DNA from: an uncultured Bacteroides sp.
Lineage (GTDB): Bacteria > Bacteroidota > Bacteroidia > Bacteroidales > Bacteroidaceae
Assembly: GCA_944322285.1 (NCBI GenBank)
Contig: CALUOR010000014.1
Location: 1 to 64,000 of the forward strand
DNA length: 64,000 bases
Direction of reading: 5' to 3'
The position numbers and the translations under genes were made by a program. Positions 52,337 through 61,018 of the stretch are shown piece by piece (position 1 is the stretch's first letter; every line of letters begins with the position of its first letter). The notes under the pieces are model-generated. The model had not been told where the DNA came from and searched no databases. It was given only the letters and a program-made list of their open reading frames with translations.

Positions 52337-52711
52337 ATGAAGTTTGAAGATTATTATTATAAGGTGTACAGCATGCATACGGATTGGACGGACACGATGA
52401 GCCTTCACGTCGGTTTCCTGCCCGAATGCGACATCTTCCGCGGACACTTTCCCGGCCGTCCCGTATGCCCCGGAGCGTGCAACCTCCAGCTCATCAAAGA
52501 CGTTGCCCAGCGGCTGACCGGACACAAGCTTCTTGTCAGCGCCATCAGACAATGCCGCTTCACAGCCCTCGCCACACCGGAAGCATGCCCCGAGGTGGAT
52601 GTGCAGGTGGACATCATCGGCCGCACCGAAGCCGGCTACTCGATAACGGCCCGCATCAGCGATGAGCGGCAGTCGTATGTAGAATTTAAAGGAGACATGA
52701 CCATCGTATGA
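52337..52711 (+). CDS. Hot-dog fold dehydratase-like protein (FabA/FabZ type), second copy
   Basis: 124 residues with the loop FRGHFPGRPVCPGACNLQLI, which supplies the catalytic His of the FabA/FabZ family. The helix that normally holds the acidic residue reads GACNLQLIKDV and lacks it, so this copy may need the first one to form the full active site. This complementarity (one with the loop, one with the helix) is inferred from sequence. ATGA overlap with the MMPL gene. Confidence 0.8.
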   Translation: MKFEDYYYKVYSMHTDWTDTMSLHVGFLPECDIFRGHFPGRPVCPGACNLQLIKDVAQRLTGHKLLVSAIRQCRFTALATPEACPEVDVQVDIIGRTEAGYSITARISDERQSYVEFKGDMTIV

Positions 52712-55194
52712 CTACACTTTGCATCCGGATATTCCGTTTCTTCCGCCGACACCGCGTCTGCTATTGGACGTCACTCGTGGGGCTGTTTGTCCTGTGCGGC
52801 TACTTCGCCTCGAAAGTCCACCTGGAGGAGGACATCAACAAGCTGATGCCTTCGTCCAAAAACGAGGACGGCTCCACCAAGCTGGCCTTTGCCAACCTGC
52901 GCATCAAGGACAAGACGTTCCTGCTCTTCGCGGGCAGGGAAGGCACGGACTTGGGGCAGCTGACAAAGACATGTGACGCCTTCATCGACTCGCTGACCCG
53001 GCGTAACGATGCTTTGCCCGAAGAACGCCGAATGGTGGGCGATGTCTTCTACCGCCTGTCCGAAGACCTGCTTCCCGACCTGGCCGATTATCTGCTGGCA
53101 CACTTTCCCGCTTACCTGGACACCGCCGCCTACCGGGGCATGGACTCCCTACTGACCCGCGAACACCTGGCACGGCAGATGCAGGCCAACCGCCGCGACC
53201 TGACCAGCCCCGTCGGCTCCCTGCTGCCCGAGCTGATACAGACCGACCCCATCGGCCTGCGCAACCTCCTGGGCGCCCAACTGAAATCACTGACCGGCGG
53301 AGGCGACTCCACGGGAGGCTACAAAATAGTGGACAGCCACATCTTCGTGCCCGACTCTACGGTGTGTCTCGCCTTCCTCACGCCTATGTATTCCGCCACC
53401 AACACGGGACAAGGCTCAGCCCTGTTCGACACACTGAATGAGCTTATCGAACAATTCGGCGAATCCCATCCGAAGGTGCAGATTGGCTACCACGGCACGC
53501 CCGCCAGCGGCTACTACAACGCACGGCAAATCAAGTCGGACCTGACGGGCACCATCACCGGCGCCCTGGTGTTGGTGCTGCTGTTCATCGCCGTATGCTT
53601 CCGCCGTTGGGACACCATTCCCCTGCTGTTGCTTCCCGTAGCGTTCGGGGCGCTGTTCGGCCTGGCGGTGATGTATTTTGTCAAAGGACAATTCTCGCTC
53701 CTGGCTTTGGGCATCGGCGGAGTCATTTTAGGCGTGGCACTCAGCTATGCGCTGCACGTCATGACCCATTATAAATATGTGGGCGACCCGGAGCAGATGC
53801 TGCGCGACCAAGTGAAACCCGTCTGCCTGGGCTGCCTCACTACGGTAGGCTCGTTCATGGGGCTTATCTTCGTGCGGACGGAACTGCTGCAGGACTTCGG
53901 ACTGTTCGCCTCCCTGGCCATCGTGGGCACCACGGCGTTCAGCCTCGTCTATCTACCGCAAATCCTCGCACTCCGCGAAGGAAAGCGGGACGAAAAAGCC
54001 TTCCGAGGCATCGACCGCCTCACCTCCTACCCCATCGACCGCAACAAGCCGGTGCTTGTGGTGCTGACCGCCGTTGTCCTCGTCTGCATCGGCTGGTACG
54101 TGAAGTGCAGCACCCGTTTCGATGCGGACATGCACGACTTGGGCTACAAGGCCCGGCTGACCACGTGGTCGGAAGAGCTTTTGCGGGACAAGACCTACAC
54201 GGGCGACAAGCAGAAGTATTTCGCCTCTTCGGGCCGGACCATGGAGGAAGCCATCGGGCGGTTCTCGGTGATGGCCGCCAAGCTCGACTCGCTGCAACGT
54301 CTCGGCCTGGTAAAAAGCTATACGCCTACGGACAAGATATTCGTGCCCGAAGCCATACAACAGCAACGCATCGACGCCTGGAAAGCCTATTGGACGGACG
54401 AGCGCACCGACCGGGCACGCAGCCTGATACAGGAGACGGCTTCCGCTGCCGGACTGCGGCCGGAGGCTTTCTCGCTATTCTTCGACGCCATTGAGGCGGA
54501 CTATGAGCCCGCCGCCCTCTACCGGGCAGGCATCATCCCCGAAGGCTACCTGTCCACGCTGATGGAGCAATCGTATGACGGCACCTACCTGTGCTTCACC
54601 TCCGTGCGCTGCGCCAACGACACCGTCCGCAGCAAGCAGAGCGACTATTACCGCATCTGCGACGCGGTGGCCTCGGTGCCGGGGCTGATGGTGCTGGACA
54701 CTTACTATTACACCACCGACACGCTGATGCAGCTCAACAACGACTTCAACATCCTGCAATGGGTGTCCATGGCGTTCGTCCTCCTGGTGCTGTTCCTCAG
54801 CTTCCGGGGCAACGTGCGGTGTACGCTGCTGGGCTTCCTGCCCATCGTACTGAGCTGGCTGACCGTATTGGGCATGATGGCGATGTGCGGCATGAGCTTC
54901 AACCTCATCAACATCATCATATCCACCTTCGTGTTCGGCATCGGCGTAGACTACAGCATCTTCGTCATGAGCGGACTGACGGGCGGAGGAAGCGACCTGC
55001 TGCGCTATCACAAGACGGCGATATTCTTCAGCGCCATCATCCTCGTCGTGACCGTGGGCGCGATGCTGTTTGCCACGCATCCGGCCATCCACTCCGTGGG
55101 CTTCACTACGCTGACGGGGCTGCTGGCCGCCGTGCTGCTGGCCTACGTGATGCAGCCTTATCTATACAGACTGACTAATAAGAAGAAACAATGA
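52708..55194 (+). CDS. MMPL/RND-superfamily lipid exporter
   Basis: 828 residues. Two repeats, each with one helix, a large periplasmic domain, and a block of five: helix 1 near 18-36, block near 275-425, helix 7 near 450-470, block near 680-820. GGVILGVALSYALHVMTHY and FGIGVDYSIFVMSGL hold the proton-relay helix 4 and 10 equivalents. Such exporters sit in aryl-polyene clusters and move the lipid product, or its precursor, out of the inner membrane. The product of this cluster is unknown. It has ATGA overlaps on both sides. Confidence 0.9.
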   Translation: MTTLCIRIFRFFRRHRVCYWTSLVGLFVLCGYFASKVHLEEDINKLMPSSKNEDGSTKLAFANLRIKDKTFLLFAGREGTDLGQLTKTCDAFIDSLTRRNDALPEERRMVGDVFYRLSEDLLPDLADYLLAHFPAYLDTAAYRGMDSLLTREHLARQMQANRRDLTSPVGSLLPELIQTDPIGLRNLLGAQLKSLTGGGDSTGGYKIVDSHIFVPDSTVCLAFLTPMYSATNTGQGSALFDTLNELIEQFGESHPKVQIGYHGTPASGYYNARQIKSDLTGTITGALVLVLLFIAVCFRRWDTIPLLLLPVAFGALFGLAVMYFVKGQFSLLALGIGGVILGVALSYALHVMTHYKYVGDPEQMLRDQVKPVCLGCLTTVGSFMGLIFVRTELLQDFGLFASLAIVGTTAFSLVYLPQILALREGKRDEKAFRGIDRLTSYPIDRNKPVLVVLTAVVLVCIGWYVKCSTRFDADMHDLGYKARLTTWSEELLRDKTYTGDKQKYFASSGRTMEEAIGRFSVMAAKLDSLQRLGLVKSYTPTDKIFVPEAIQQQRIDAWKAYWTDERTDRARSLIQETASAAGLRPEAFSLFFDAIEADYEPAALYRAGIIPEGYLSTLMEQSYDGTYLCFTSVRCANDTVRSKQSDYYRICDAVASVPGLMVLDTYYYTTDTLMQLNNDFNILQWVSMAFVLLVLFLSFRGNVRCTLLGFLPIVLSWLTVLGMMAMCGMSFNLINIIISTFVFGIGVDYSIFVMSGLTGGGSDLLRYHKTAIFFSAIILVVTVGAMLFATHPAIHSVGFTTLTGLLAAVLLAYVMQPYLYRLTNKKKQ

Positions 55195-56675
55195 AATACG
55201 ACGTACTCATCATAGGAGCCGGGCTGGGAGGCCTGGTGTGCGGACACATCCTGAGCCATGCCGGCCTGCGGGTGAAGGTGCTGGAGCAAGGCACGCAGAT
55301 AGGCGGCTGCATACAGAGCTACCGCCGCGGAAGGCAGGACTACGACACGGGCTTCCACTACGTGGGAGGCCTGGGCGAAGGACAGTCGCTGCACAACGTG
55401 TTCGGCCGCCTCGGCCTGCTCAGCCTGCCCTGGCAGCGGATGGACACCGACTTCGAGCACATCCGCATCGGCGGACGGGACTTCCACCTGTCGCAAGGGT
55501 TCGACAACTTCGTGCGCGACCTCTCGGCGGAGTTTCCCCACGAGCGCGACGGCATCCGCCGCTACGCCGACCTGTTGCGGAGCACCGTCAGCCAGCAGTT
55601 CAGCCTGCTACGCCCGCAGGGAGAAGCCGCCTCGCCGTTCGACCTCTTCGAGCGCAACGCCTGGCGATACCTGACAGAGACCTTCCGCGACCCGCTACTG
55701 ATAGACGTGCTGAGCGGCGCATCTCTCAAGATGGAACTCCGCAAGGAGACGCTCCCCCTCTTTACGTTCTGTCACGGCAACGGAAACTACATAGAGAGCA
55801 GCTGGCGGTTGAAGGGCGGAGGCGGACAGATAGCACAGACCCTGGCCGAAGGCATCCGCCGTCAGGGCGGGGAAGTGACGTGCCGCGCCGCCGTGGACGA
55901 ACTGGTGGAGCAGGACGGGCGCATCACCCTCGTGCGCTGCGCGAATGGGGAGACCTACGAGGCGACCACCGTCATCAGCGACCTGCATCCCACGCAGACC
56001 TGCGCCCTCGTGAAGCGTAGCCGGTGCATCAAGAACGTCTACCGTCACCGCATGGAGCGATTGCAGAACACCTTCGGGATGCTCACCGTCTCCCTGCTCT
56101 TGAAGCCCGACTCCCTGCCCTACTTCAACCACAACCGCTACGTCTACCTCCGCCCGGACGTGTGGGACATGTACCGTCCCGGCCAGCCCGTCGGCGGCGT
56201 GATGATAAGCGCCCGTGTGCCGGAGGACGATGGCCGGTACGCCCGTCAGGTGGACCTGCTGACGCCCGTCGCATGGAGTGAGTGCGCCCGTTGGGCGGAA
56301 ACTTCCGTGGGGCATCGGGGCGAAGACTACGTAGCGTGGAAGGAACGGAAGGCGGACGAGTGCATCGCCCTGGCCGAACAGTCCCTGCCCGGACTGCACG
56401 ACCTCATCGACCGCCGCTACATAAGCACCCCGCTGACCTACCACGACTACACCCGCGCGCCACAAGGCACTGCCTACGGCTTGCGCAAGGACGCGGGCAA
56501 CGCCCTGTCGACCCTGTTGTCAGTCCGCACGCCCGTACCCAACCTGCTGCTGACGGGGCAGAACCTCATGCTGCACGGCGTATGCGGCGTGACGATGACC
56601 GCCCTCTTCACCTGCGCCGAGATACTGGGCCGCGAATGGATGTGGCGGTACGTCGGCGGCGAAGAGATACGATAG
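55191..56675 (+). CDS. CrtI/retinol-saturase-like FAD-dependent oxidoreductase
   Basis: 494 residues. The dinucleotide motif YDVLIIGAGLGGLVCGHILSHAG starts the protein, followed by VKVLEQGTQIGGCIQSYRR and a FAD-binding C-terminal segment (NLLLTGQNLMLHGVCGVTMTALFTCAEIL). The layout is that of phytoene desaturases and their relatives that change polyene double bonds. In aryl-polyene clusters I know of, this enzyme is not standard, so it may saturate, desaturate or oxidise the chain. The gene is followed by array D. Confidence 0.85.
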   Translation: MKYDVLIIGAGLGGLVCGHILSHAGLRVKVLEQGTQIGGCIQSYRRGRQDYDTGFHYVGGLGEGQSLHNVFGRLGLLSLPWQRMDTDFEHIRIGGRDFHLSQGFDNFVRDLSAEFPHERDGIRRYADLLRSTVSQQFSLLRPQGEAASPFDLFERNAWRYLTETFRDPLLIDVLSGASLKMELRKETLPLFTFCHGNGNYIESSWRLKGGGGQIAQTLAEGIRRQGGEVTCRAAVDELVEQDGRITLVRCANGETYEATTVISDLHPTQTCALVKRSRCIKNVYRHRMERLQNTFGMLTVSLLLKPDSLPYFNHNRYVYLRPDVWDMYRPGQPVGGVMISARVPEDDGRYARQVDLLTPVAWSECARWAETSVGHRGEDYVAWKERKADECIALAEQSLPGLHDLIDRRYISTPLTYHDYTRAPQGTAYGLRKDAGNALSTLLSVRTPVPNLLLTGQNLMLHGVCGVTMTALFTCAEILGREWMWRYVGGEEIR

Positions 56676-56708
56676 TAACAGATATGGACAATGACGATAG
56701 TCGGTAAG

Positions 56709-56817
56709 GAGATACGTAAGTCTGCGGTTGACACATACGTATGTGTCGAGGTGAGAGATACGTATGTGTCGATGCGAGACATACGTATGTGTCGACCCAA
56801 GAGATACGTATGTCTCC
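56709..56817. repeat. Array D: five palindromes at exact 23-bp spacing (core ATACGTAT)
   Basis: Cores start at 56712, 56735, 56758, 56781 and 56804, each 23 bp after the last; the flanks extend the dyads to GACATACGTATGTGTC and GAGATACGTATGTCTC. A truncated copy (GGAGATACGTTCGTC) lies at 56869. A separate ACCCCC/GGGGGT hairpin is at 56831-56861. The whole 258-bp gap between the oxidoreductase and ketoreductase genes has no other feature. Confidence 0.8.
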
Positions 56818-56933
56818 ATCACCAACCTTCTACCCCCGCCAGAAGCATCTGTAGAGGGGGTTGATGAAGGAGATACGTTCGTCATCGACCCAAAGAATAG
56901 AGAAAGAAAGGTTTTAACATACACTGAAAGATT

Positions 56934-57674
56934 ATGACAGAGACATCAACCAAGTACGCATTAGTGACCGGAGGCAGCCGCGGCATAGGACGGGCCGTCT
57001 GCGTCCGCCTGGCCCACATGGGCTACCACGTCCTCATCAACTGCGTCAGCCGCTACGCCGAAGCCCGCGAGACCTTGGCGCAAGTGCAGGCCGCCGGAGG
57101 CAGTGGGGAGATACTGCCCTTCGACGTAAGCAACCGCGAGCAAACCGCGAAGGTGCTGGAAGCGTGGAAGGACACCCACCCCGAAGCCTATATAGAAGTG
57201 TTGGTGAACAACGCCGGCATCCGCCGCGACAACCTGCTGGCACTCATGCCCGCCGAGGATTGGGACGCCGTGCTCTCCACTGCCCTTGGTGGCTTCTACA
57301 ATGTGACGCAACCCCTGCTGCAGCCCATGCTGACTCACCGCTACGGACGCATCGTCAACATGGCCAGCGTCAGCGGACTCCGAGGGACGGCGGGACAGAC
57401 CAACTACAGCGCCGCCAAAGGGGGCATCATAGCCGCCACCAAGGCGCTCGCCCAAGAGGTGGCACGGCGGGGCGTGACGGTGAACGCCGTGGCTCCCGGC
57501 TTCATCCGCACGGACATGGTGGACGGGCTGGACGAAGACTCGCTGCGTAAGACCATCCCCGCCGGACGCTTCGGCGAAGCGGAAGAAGTGGCCGCCCTCG
57601 TGGGCTTCCTCGCCTCACGGGAAGCGGACTACATCACCGGGGAAGTGGTTTCAATCAACGGAGGACTTTATTAA
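56934..57674 (+). CDS. 3-oxoacyl-ACP reductase (FabG-like SDR)
   Basis: 246 residues. TGGSRGIG at 12-19 binds NADPH, NNAG with IRRD follows near 92, and the active-site Tyr-Lys is YSAAKGG near 157-161, with Ser in NMASVSG. It ends in ITGEVVSINGGLY. It reduces beta-ketoacyl-ACP made by the ketosynthase. Its stop TAA (57672-57674) lies inside a repeat arm shared with element I. Confidence 0.9.
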   Translation: MTETSTKYALVTGGSRGIGRAVCVRLAHMGYHVLINCVSRYAEARETLAQVQAAGGSGEILPFDVSNREQTAKVLEAWKDTHPEAYIEVLVNNAGIRRDNLLALMPAEDWDAVLSTALGGFYNVTQPLLQPMLTHRYGRIVNMASVSGLRGTAGQTNYSAAKGGIIAATKALAQEVARRGVTVNAVAPGFIRTDMVDGLDEDSLRKTIPAGRFGEAEEVAALVGFLASREADYITGEVVSINGGLY

Positions 57675-57705
57675 ATGAAGAATATGGAATTAAGAATGAA
57701 GAATT
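57668..57705. repeat. Solo arm of the element-I type repeat at the fabG/lolA junction
   Basis: TATTAAATGAAGAAT...GAATTAAGAATGAAGAAT matches the left arm of element I (172-207) with three differences. It begins at the stop of the ketoreductase gene and ends over the first codons of the lolA-like gene. No opposite arm is present. Confidence 0.6.
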
Positions 57706-58319
57706 TGAAGAGTATCATATCCGTCTTATTGCTTTGCCTGCTATCGGCAAACGCAACCATGGCACAAGACGCCGACCTGCAACGCATCGCCGAACGGCAT
57801 CGCGCGATGAAGACGCTCAACGCCACCGTACGGCGCACGTGCCACAACACGGCCATTGCCGACGACGAAGTGACTACGGGCACCTTCAGCCTCCGCAAGC
57901 CGGGGCAGATGGCACTGACGTTCCTCGACGGGCGGGACAAACTGCTGATGGACGGGACAGTGTACACCATGGTGACCGACGGCAAAGCCCAAGTGGCGCA
58001 GGGCAAGACGCACGCCCTCTTCTCCGTCCTGCAAGACGTGCTGCGGGCGATGACGGGCGACGGTGACGCCGTCAGCCTCGAAGGCCGCGCCACCTTGGAG
58101 TGGACCCGCAGCGACGACTGGCTGACGCTGGCCGTCACGCCCGCCTGGGAAGGCTCGAAGCGGCGCATGATGTTCCGCTCGTTCATCTTCACCATCGACG
58201 CCCGCGACCTGCGCCTGCGCAGCCTGCGGATGAACGGACGGGGCGAGAACTACACGCAGTATGACTTCACCGACTATCGTCCGGACACGCCGGTCGGTGC
58301 CGACACCTTCAAGCCCTGA
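57696..58319 (+). CDS. LolA-like outer-membrane lipoprotein carrier of the cluster
   Basis: The ATG at 57696 (MKNLKSIISVLLLCLLSANATMAQ) gives a clean signal peptide and about 207 residues; the two ATGs at 57675 and 57684 lie in the repeat. The body has the LolA strand order (MKTLNATVRRTCHNTAIADDEVTTGTFSLRKPGQMALTFLDG). LolA-type carriers in aryl-polyene clusters are thought to shuttle the lipid across the periplasm. It probably accepts product from the MMPL exporter. Confidence 0.85.
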   Translation: MKNLKSIISVLLLCLLSANATMAQDADLQRIAERHRAMKTLNATVRRTCHNTAIADDEVTTGTFSLRKPGQMALTFLDGRDKLLMDGTVYTMVTDGKAQVAQGKTHALFSVLQDVLRAMTGDGDAVSLEGRATLEWTRSDDWLTLAVTPAWEGSKRRMMFRSFIFTIDARDLRLRSLRMNGRGENYTQYDFTDYRPDTPVGADTFKP

Positions 58320-58322
58320 GCC

Positions 58323-58390
58323 ATGCGCAAGACGTTGGAAGACATCTGCACCGTCCCCGTGCGGTTCAGCGAGATAGACTCCATGCGGAG
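58323..58390 (+). pseudogene. 5' remnant of a 4-hydroxybenzoyl-CoA-type thioesterase gene
   Basis: About 22 codons survive: a short leader and then VPVRFSEIDSMR, the start motif of hot-dog thioesterases (VRFSEVDSMxxVWHGNYxxYFE). After CATGCGG the sequence changes abruptly to unrelated leader DNA of the DUF5686 gene. The conserved WHGNYxxYFE and the rest of the enzyme are gone. A thioesterase gene is common in aryl-polyene and flexirubin clusters, which supports its origin. Confidence 0.65.
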
Positions 58391-58422
58391 GGTGGTACTT
58401 ACAGAACCTAACACAATAACGA

Positions 58423-60984
58423 ATGAACAAGAAGATTACCATACTATCCTTTCTATTTTGTCTGATGTCCGTGACGGCGTTTGCCCAACAGACCACGATG
58501 CAAGGCACGGTGACGGACGCCCAGACGGGCGAACGCCTGCCCTACGTAGCCCTGATGTTCCGGGGCACGACCATCGGCACCAGCACCGACGACGAAGGCC
58601 GCTTCACGCTGACCACCTCCACACCGGGCGACTCGTTGGAAGTCTCTTACTTAGGCTACGACACGCAACTGGTCAAGATACAGCGCGGACGGGTGAACCG
58701 GCTTCAGATACAGTTGGTGCCCAGCGGCATCACGACCGCCGAGGTAGTCATACGCCCCGGCAGGGAGCACTATCGCAGAAAGGACAATCCGGCAGTGCGC
58801 TTCGTACGCGAGGTCATCGCCCGCCGCGACGAGGGCGACCCTACGGAGAAGCACGATTACTTCAGCTACGAACGCTACGAACGCCTTATCATCGCCCGCA
58901 ACGACTACAAGCCCAAGGAGCGCAAGGACGGTAAGACGGGCCGCTTCGACTTCGTACGCGAGTTTACCGACACCTTGCAATCGGGCACCACCATCCTGCC
59001 CTTGTCCGACAAGGAGACCTTGGAGAGTGTCTACTTCCGCCGCGAACCACGGTCGGAGAAGAGGCTCGTGCGGGGCAGCAAGTCAGTGGGCGTGGACGAA
59101 GTGCTGTCCAAGGACGGCGTGCAGCAGTTTCTGGGCGAGGCGTTGAAGGAGGTAGACATCTTCCAGAACAACATTCCCCTGCTGCTGCAGCGGTTTGTCA
59201 GCCCCTTGTCGTCCATCGGGCCCGGCTTCTACAAGTATTATCTGCTCGATACCTTGCAGATAGACCGACAGTCGTACATGGACCTGGGCTTCGCGCCGTT
59301 CAACTCCGAGAGCTTCGGCTTCACGGGACACCTGCTCGTGTCGTTAGACAGTACCTACTTCGTTCGCCGTGCCGTGCTGGACATCCCCCGCGACATCAAC
59401 CTGAACTTCATCTCGCGCATGACCATTGACCAGACCTTCGAACGCCTGCCCGACGGAACCCGACTGACGACGAAAGACGACATACAGCTTAACTTCAAGC
59501 TGACGGAGAAGTCCAAAGGTCTCTACGCCCGCCGCACGAACGTCTACAGCGGACACTCCTTCGACCTGCCGACAGCCGAAGCCCAAAATCTGTTCGATGA
59601 AAGCGCCCCCATCCTGACCGCCCCCGATGCCTACAGCCGCGATGAAGCATATTGGGAGCAGGTACGCCCCAAAGAGGCGGAGAAGCGCAACAAGCGCACC
59701 GTAGCCGAGTTTATGGCACGCCTGCGCAGCGTCCCCATCTTCGCCATTACCGAGAAGGTAGTCGGCACCATGATAGGCGGTTACCTGCCCACGCACCAAG
59801 ACCCGCGCAAGAACAAGTTCGACTTCGGCCCCATGAACAGTACCATCAACGGCAACGCCATCGAAGGAGCACGCTTCCGTGTGGGCGGAGCGACGACGCC
59901 CGTCTTCCACAAGAACTGGTTCTTAGAGGGTTATGCGGCTTACGGCACACGGGACAAGAAGATGAAGTACGACTTAGCCGTGGAATACTCCTTCAACGAT
60001 CGTCAGACCTTCCTGCGTGAGTTTCCGCGTCACTCCCTGCGCTTGGAGTACATGTACGACATCAACAAGTTGGGCCAGCACTATCTCTACACGAGCAAGG
60101 ACAACATCATGCTGGCCATTCGCCGCAAGAAGGATACCCGTGCCACGTATCTGCGCACCGCCAGCTTGGCCTACACCCGCGAGCACTACAACGGCATCTC
60201 CTACAGTGCCACCGTACGCAACAACCGCGAGTACTCCACGCCCTACGCTGAGTTTCTGCGCATCGGTGCCGACGGCTCGACCACGCCCATGCACCACTAT
60301 GACATGACCCAACTGGAGCTGAACTTCCGCTACGCCTACAAGGAGAAGTTCTATCAGACGCACGACAACCGCATCCCCATCACATTCGACGCCTGGATAT
60401 TCAACCTCAACCACACGATGGCAAAGAAAGGCTTCCTCGGCTCGGACTATGACTACCATCATACAGAGTTCGGTATGCAGAAGCGTTTCTGGTTCTCCGC
60501 CTTCGGCTATTTGGATGTGATACTGAAAGCGGGCAAGGTGTGGAACAAGGTGCCCTACCCTCTGCTCATCCTGCCCAACGCCAACCTGACCTACACCATC
60601 CAGGCGGAGTCGTACACCAACATGAACGCCATGGAATTCATCAACGACGAGTACGCCTCGTGGGACGTGACCTACTACATGAACGGCCTTGTACTGAACC
60701 GCATTCCCCTGCTGAAGAAGCTGCAATGGCGCGAAGTGCTTTGCTTCCGTGGCTTGTGGGGACACCTGACGGACAAAAACAACCCTGCTCTGAACGGTGA
60801 GGGACTCTACCAGTTCCCCACCGGGAGCGGTACTCTCGGCCGCAAGCCCTACATGGAGGCCAGCGTAGGCATAGAGAATATCTTCAAGTTCCTGCGCATC
60901 GACTATGTATGGCGTCTCAACTACCGCGACCGTCCGGACATCCAAAAGAGAGGCATACGGGCAACGATGCGGATTTCGTTCTGA
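58423..60984 (+). CDS. DUF5686 outer-membrane protein with N-terminal carboxypeptidase-regulatory-like domain
   Basis: 853 residues. Signal peptide 1-21 (SVTAFAQ). Residues 24-110 form a CarboxypepD_reg-like beta-sandwich (MQGTVTDAQTGERLPYVALMF; STDDEGRFTLTT). The remainder matches DUF5686 in pattern: an RHYSYxxYER-like YFSYERYER near 150, PLSDKETLE, and a C-terminal barrel of alternating strands with a final aromatic residue (GIRATMRISF). Such proteins are found in the outer membrane and have no assigned function. Its start is just after the thioesterase scar, so it may be newly placed under the cluster's transcript. Confidence 0.8.
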   Translation: MNKKITILSFLFCLMSVTAFAQQTTMQGTVTDAQTGERLPYVALMFRGTTIGTSTDDEGRFTLTTSTPGDSLEVSYLGYDTQLVKIQRGRVNRLQIQLVPSGITTAEVVIRPGREHYRRKDNPAVRFVREVIARRDEGDPTEKHDYFSYERYERLIIARNDYKPKERKDGKTGRFDFVREFTDTLQSGTTILPLSDKETLESVYFRREPRSEKRLVRGSKSVGVDEVLSKDGVQQFLGEALKEVDIFQNNIPLLLQRFVSPLSSIGPGFYKYYLLDTLQIDRQSYMDLGFAPFNSESFGFTGHLLVSLDSTYFVRRAVLDIPRDINLNFISRMTIDQTFERLPDGTRLTTKDDIQLNFKLTEKSKGLYARRTNVYSGHSFDLPTAEAQNLFDESAPILTAPDAYSRDEAYWEQVRPKEAEKRNKRTVAEFMARLRSVPIFAITEKVVGTMIGGYLPTHQDPRKNKFDFGPMNSTINGNAIEGARFRVGGATTPVFHKNWFLEGYAAYGTRDKKMKYDLAVEYSFNDRQTFLREFPRHSLRLEYMYDINKLGQHYLYTSKDNIMLAIRRKKDTRATYLRTASLAYTREHYNGISYSATVRNNREYSTPYAEFLRIGADGSTTPMHHYDMTQLELNFRYAYKEKFYQTHDNRIPITFDAWIFNLNHTMAKKGFLGSDYDYHHTEFGMQKRFWFSAFGYLDVILKAGKVWNKVPYPLLILPNANLTYTIQAESYTNMNAMEFINDEYASWDVTYYMNGLVLNRIPLLKKLQWREVLCFRGLWGHLTDKNNPALNGEGLYQFPTGSGTLGRKPYMEASVGIENIFKFLRIDYVWRLNYRDRPDIQKRGIRATMRISF

Positions 60985-60993
60985 GATTTTCCG

Positions 60994-61001
60994 TATCTTT
61001 G
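60994..61001 (+). promoter_or_regulatory. -7 promoter element TATCTTTG of the beta-lactamase pseudogene
   Basis: A perfect TAnnTTTG box 17 bp before the ATG at 61019. The transcript would be short-leadered. A -33 box is weak. Confidence 0.45.
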
Positions 61002-61018
61002 CGCCCAAAATAAACGAA

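Noticed and set aside
58323..58934. 203-codon frame as a full-length protein
   Set aside because: Only the first 22 codons resemble a thioesterase; the rest is an off-frame reading of the DUF5686 gene.
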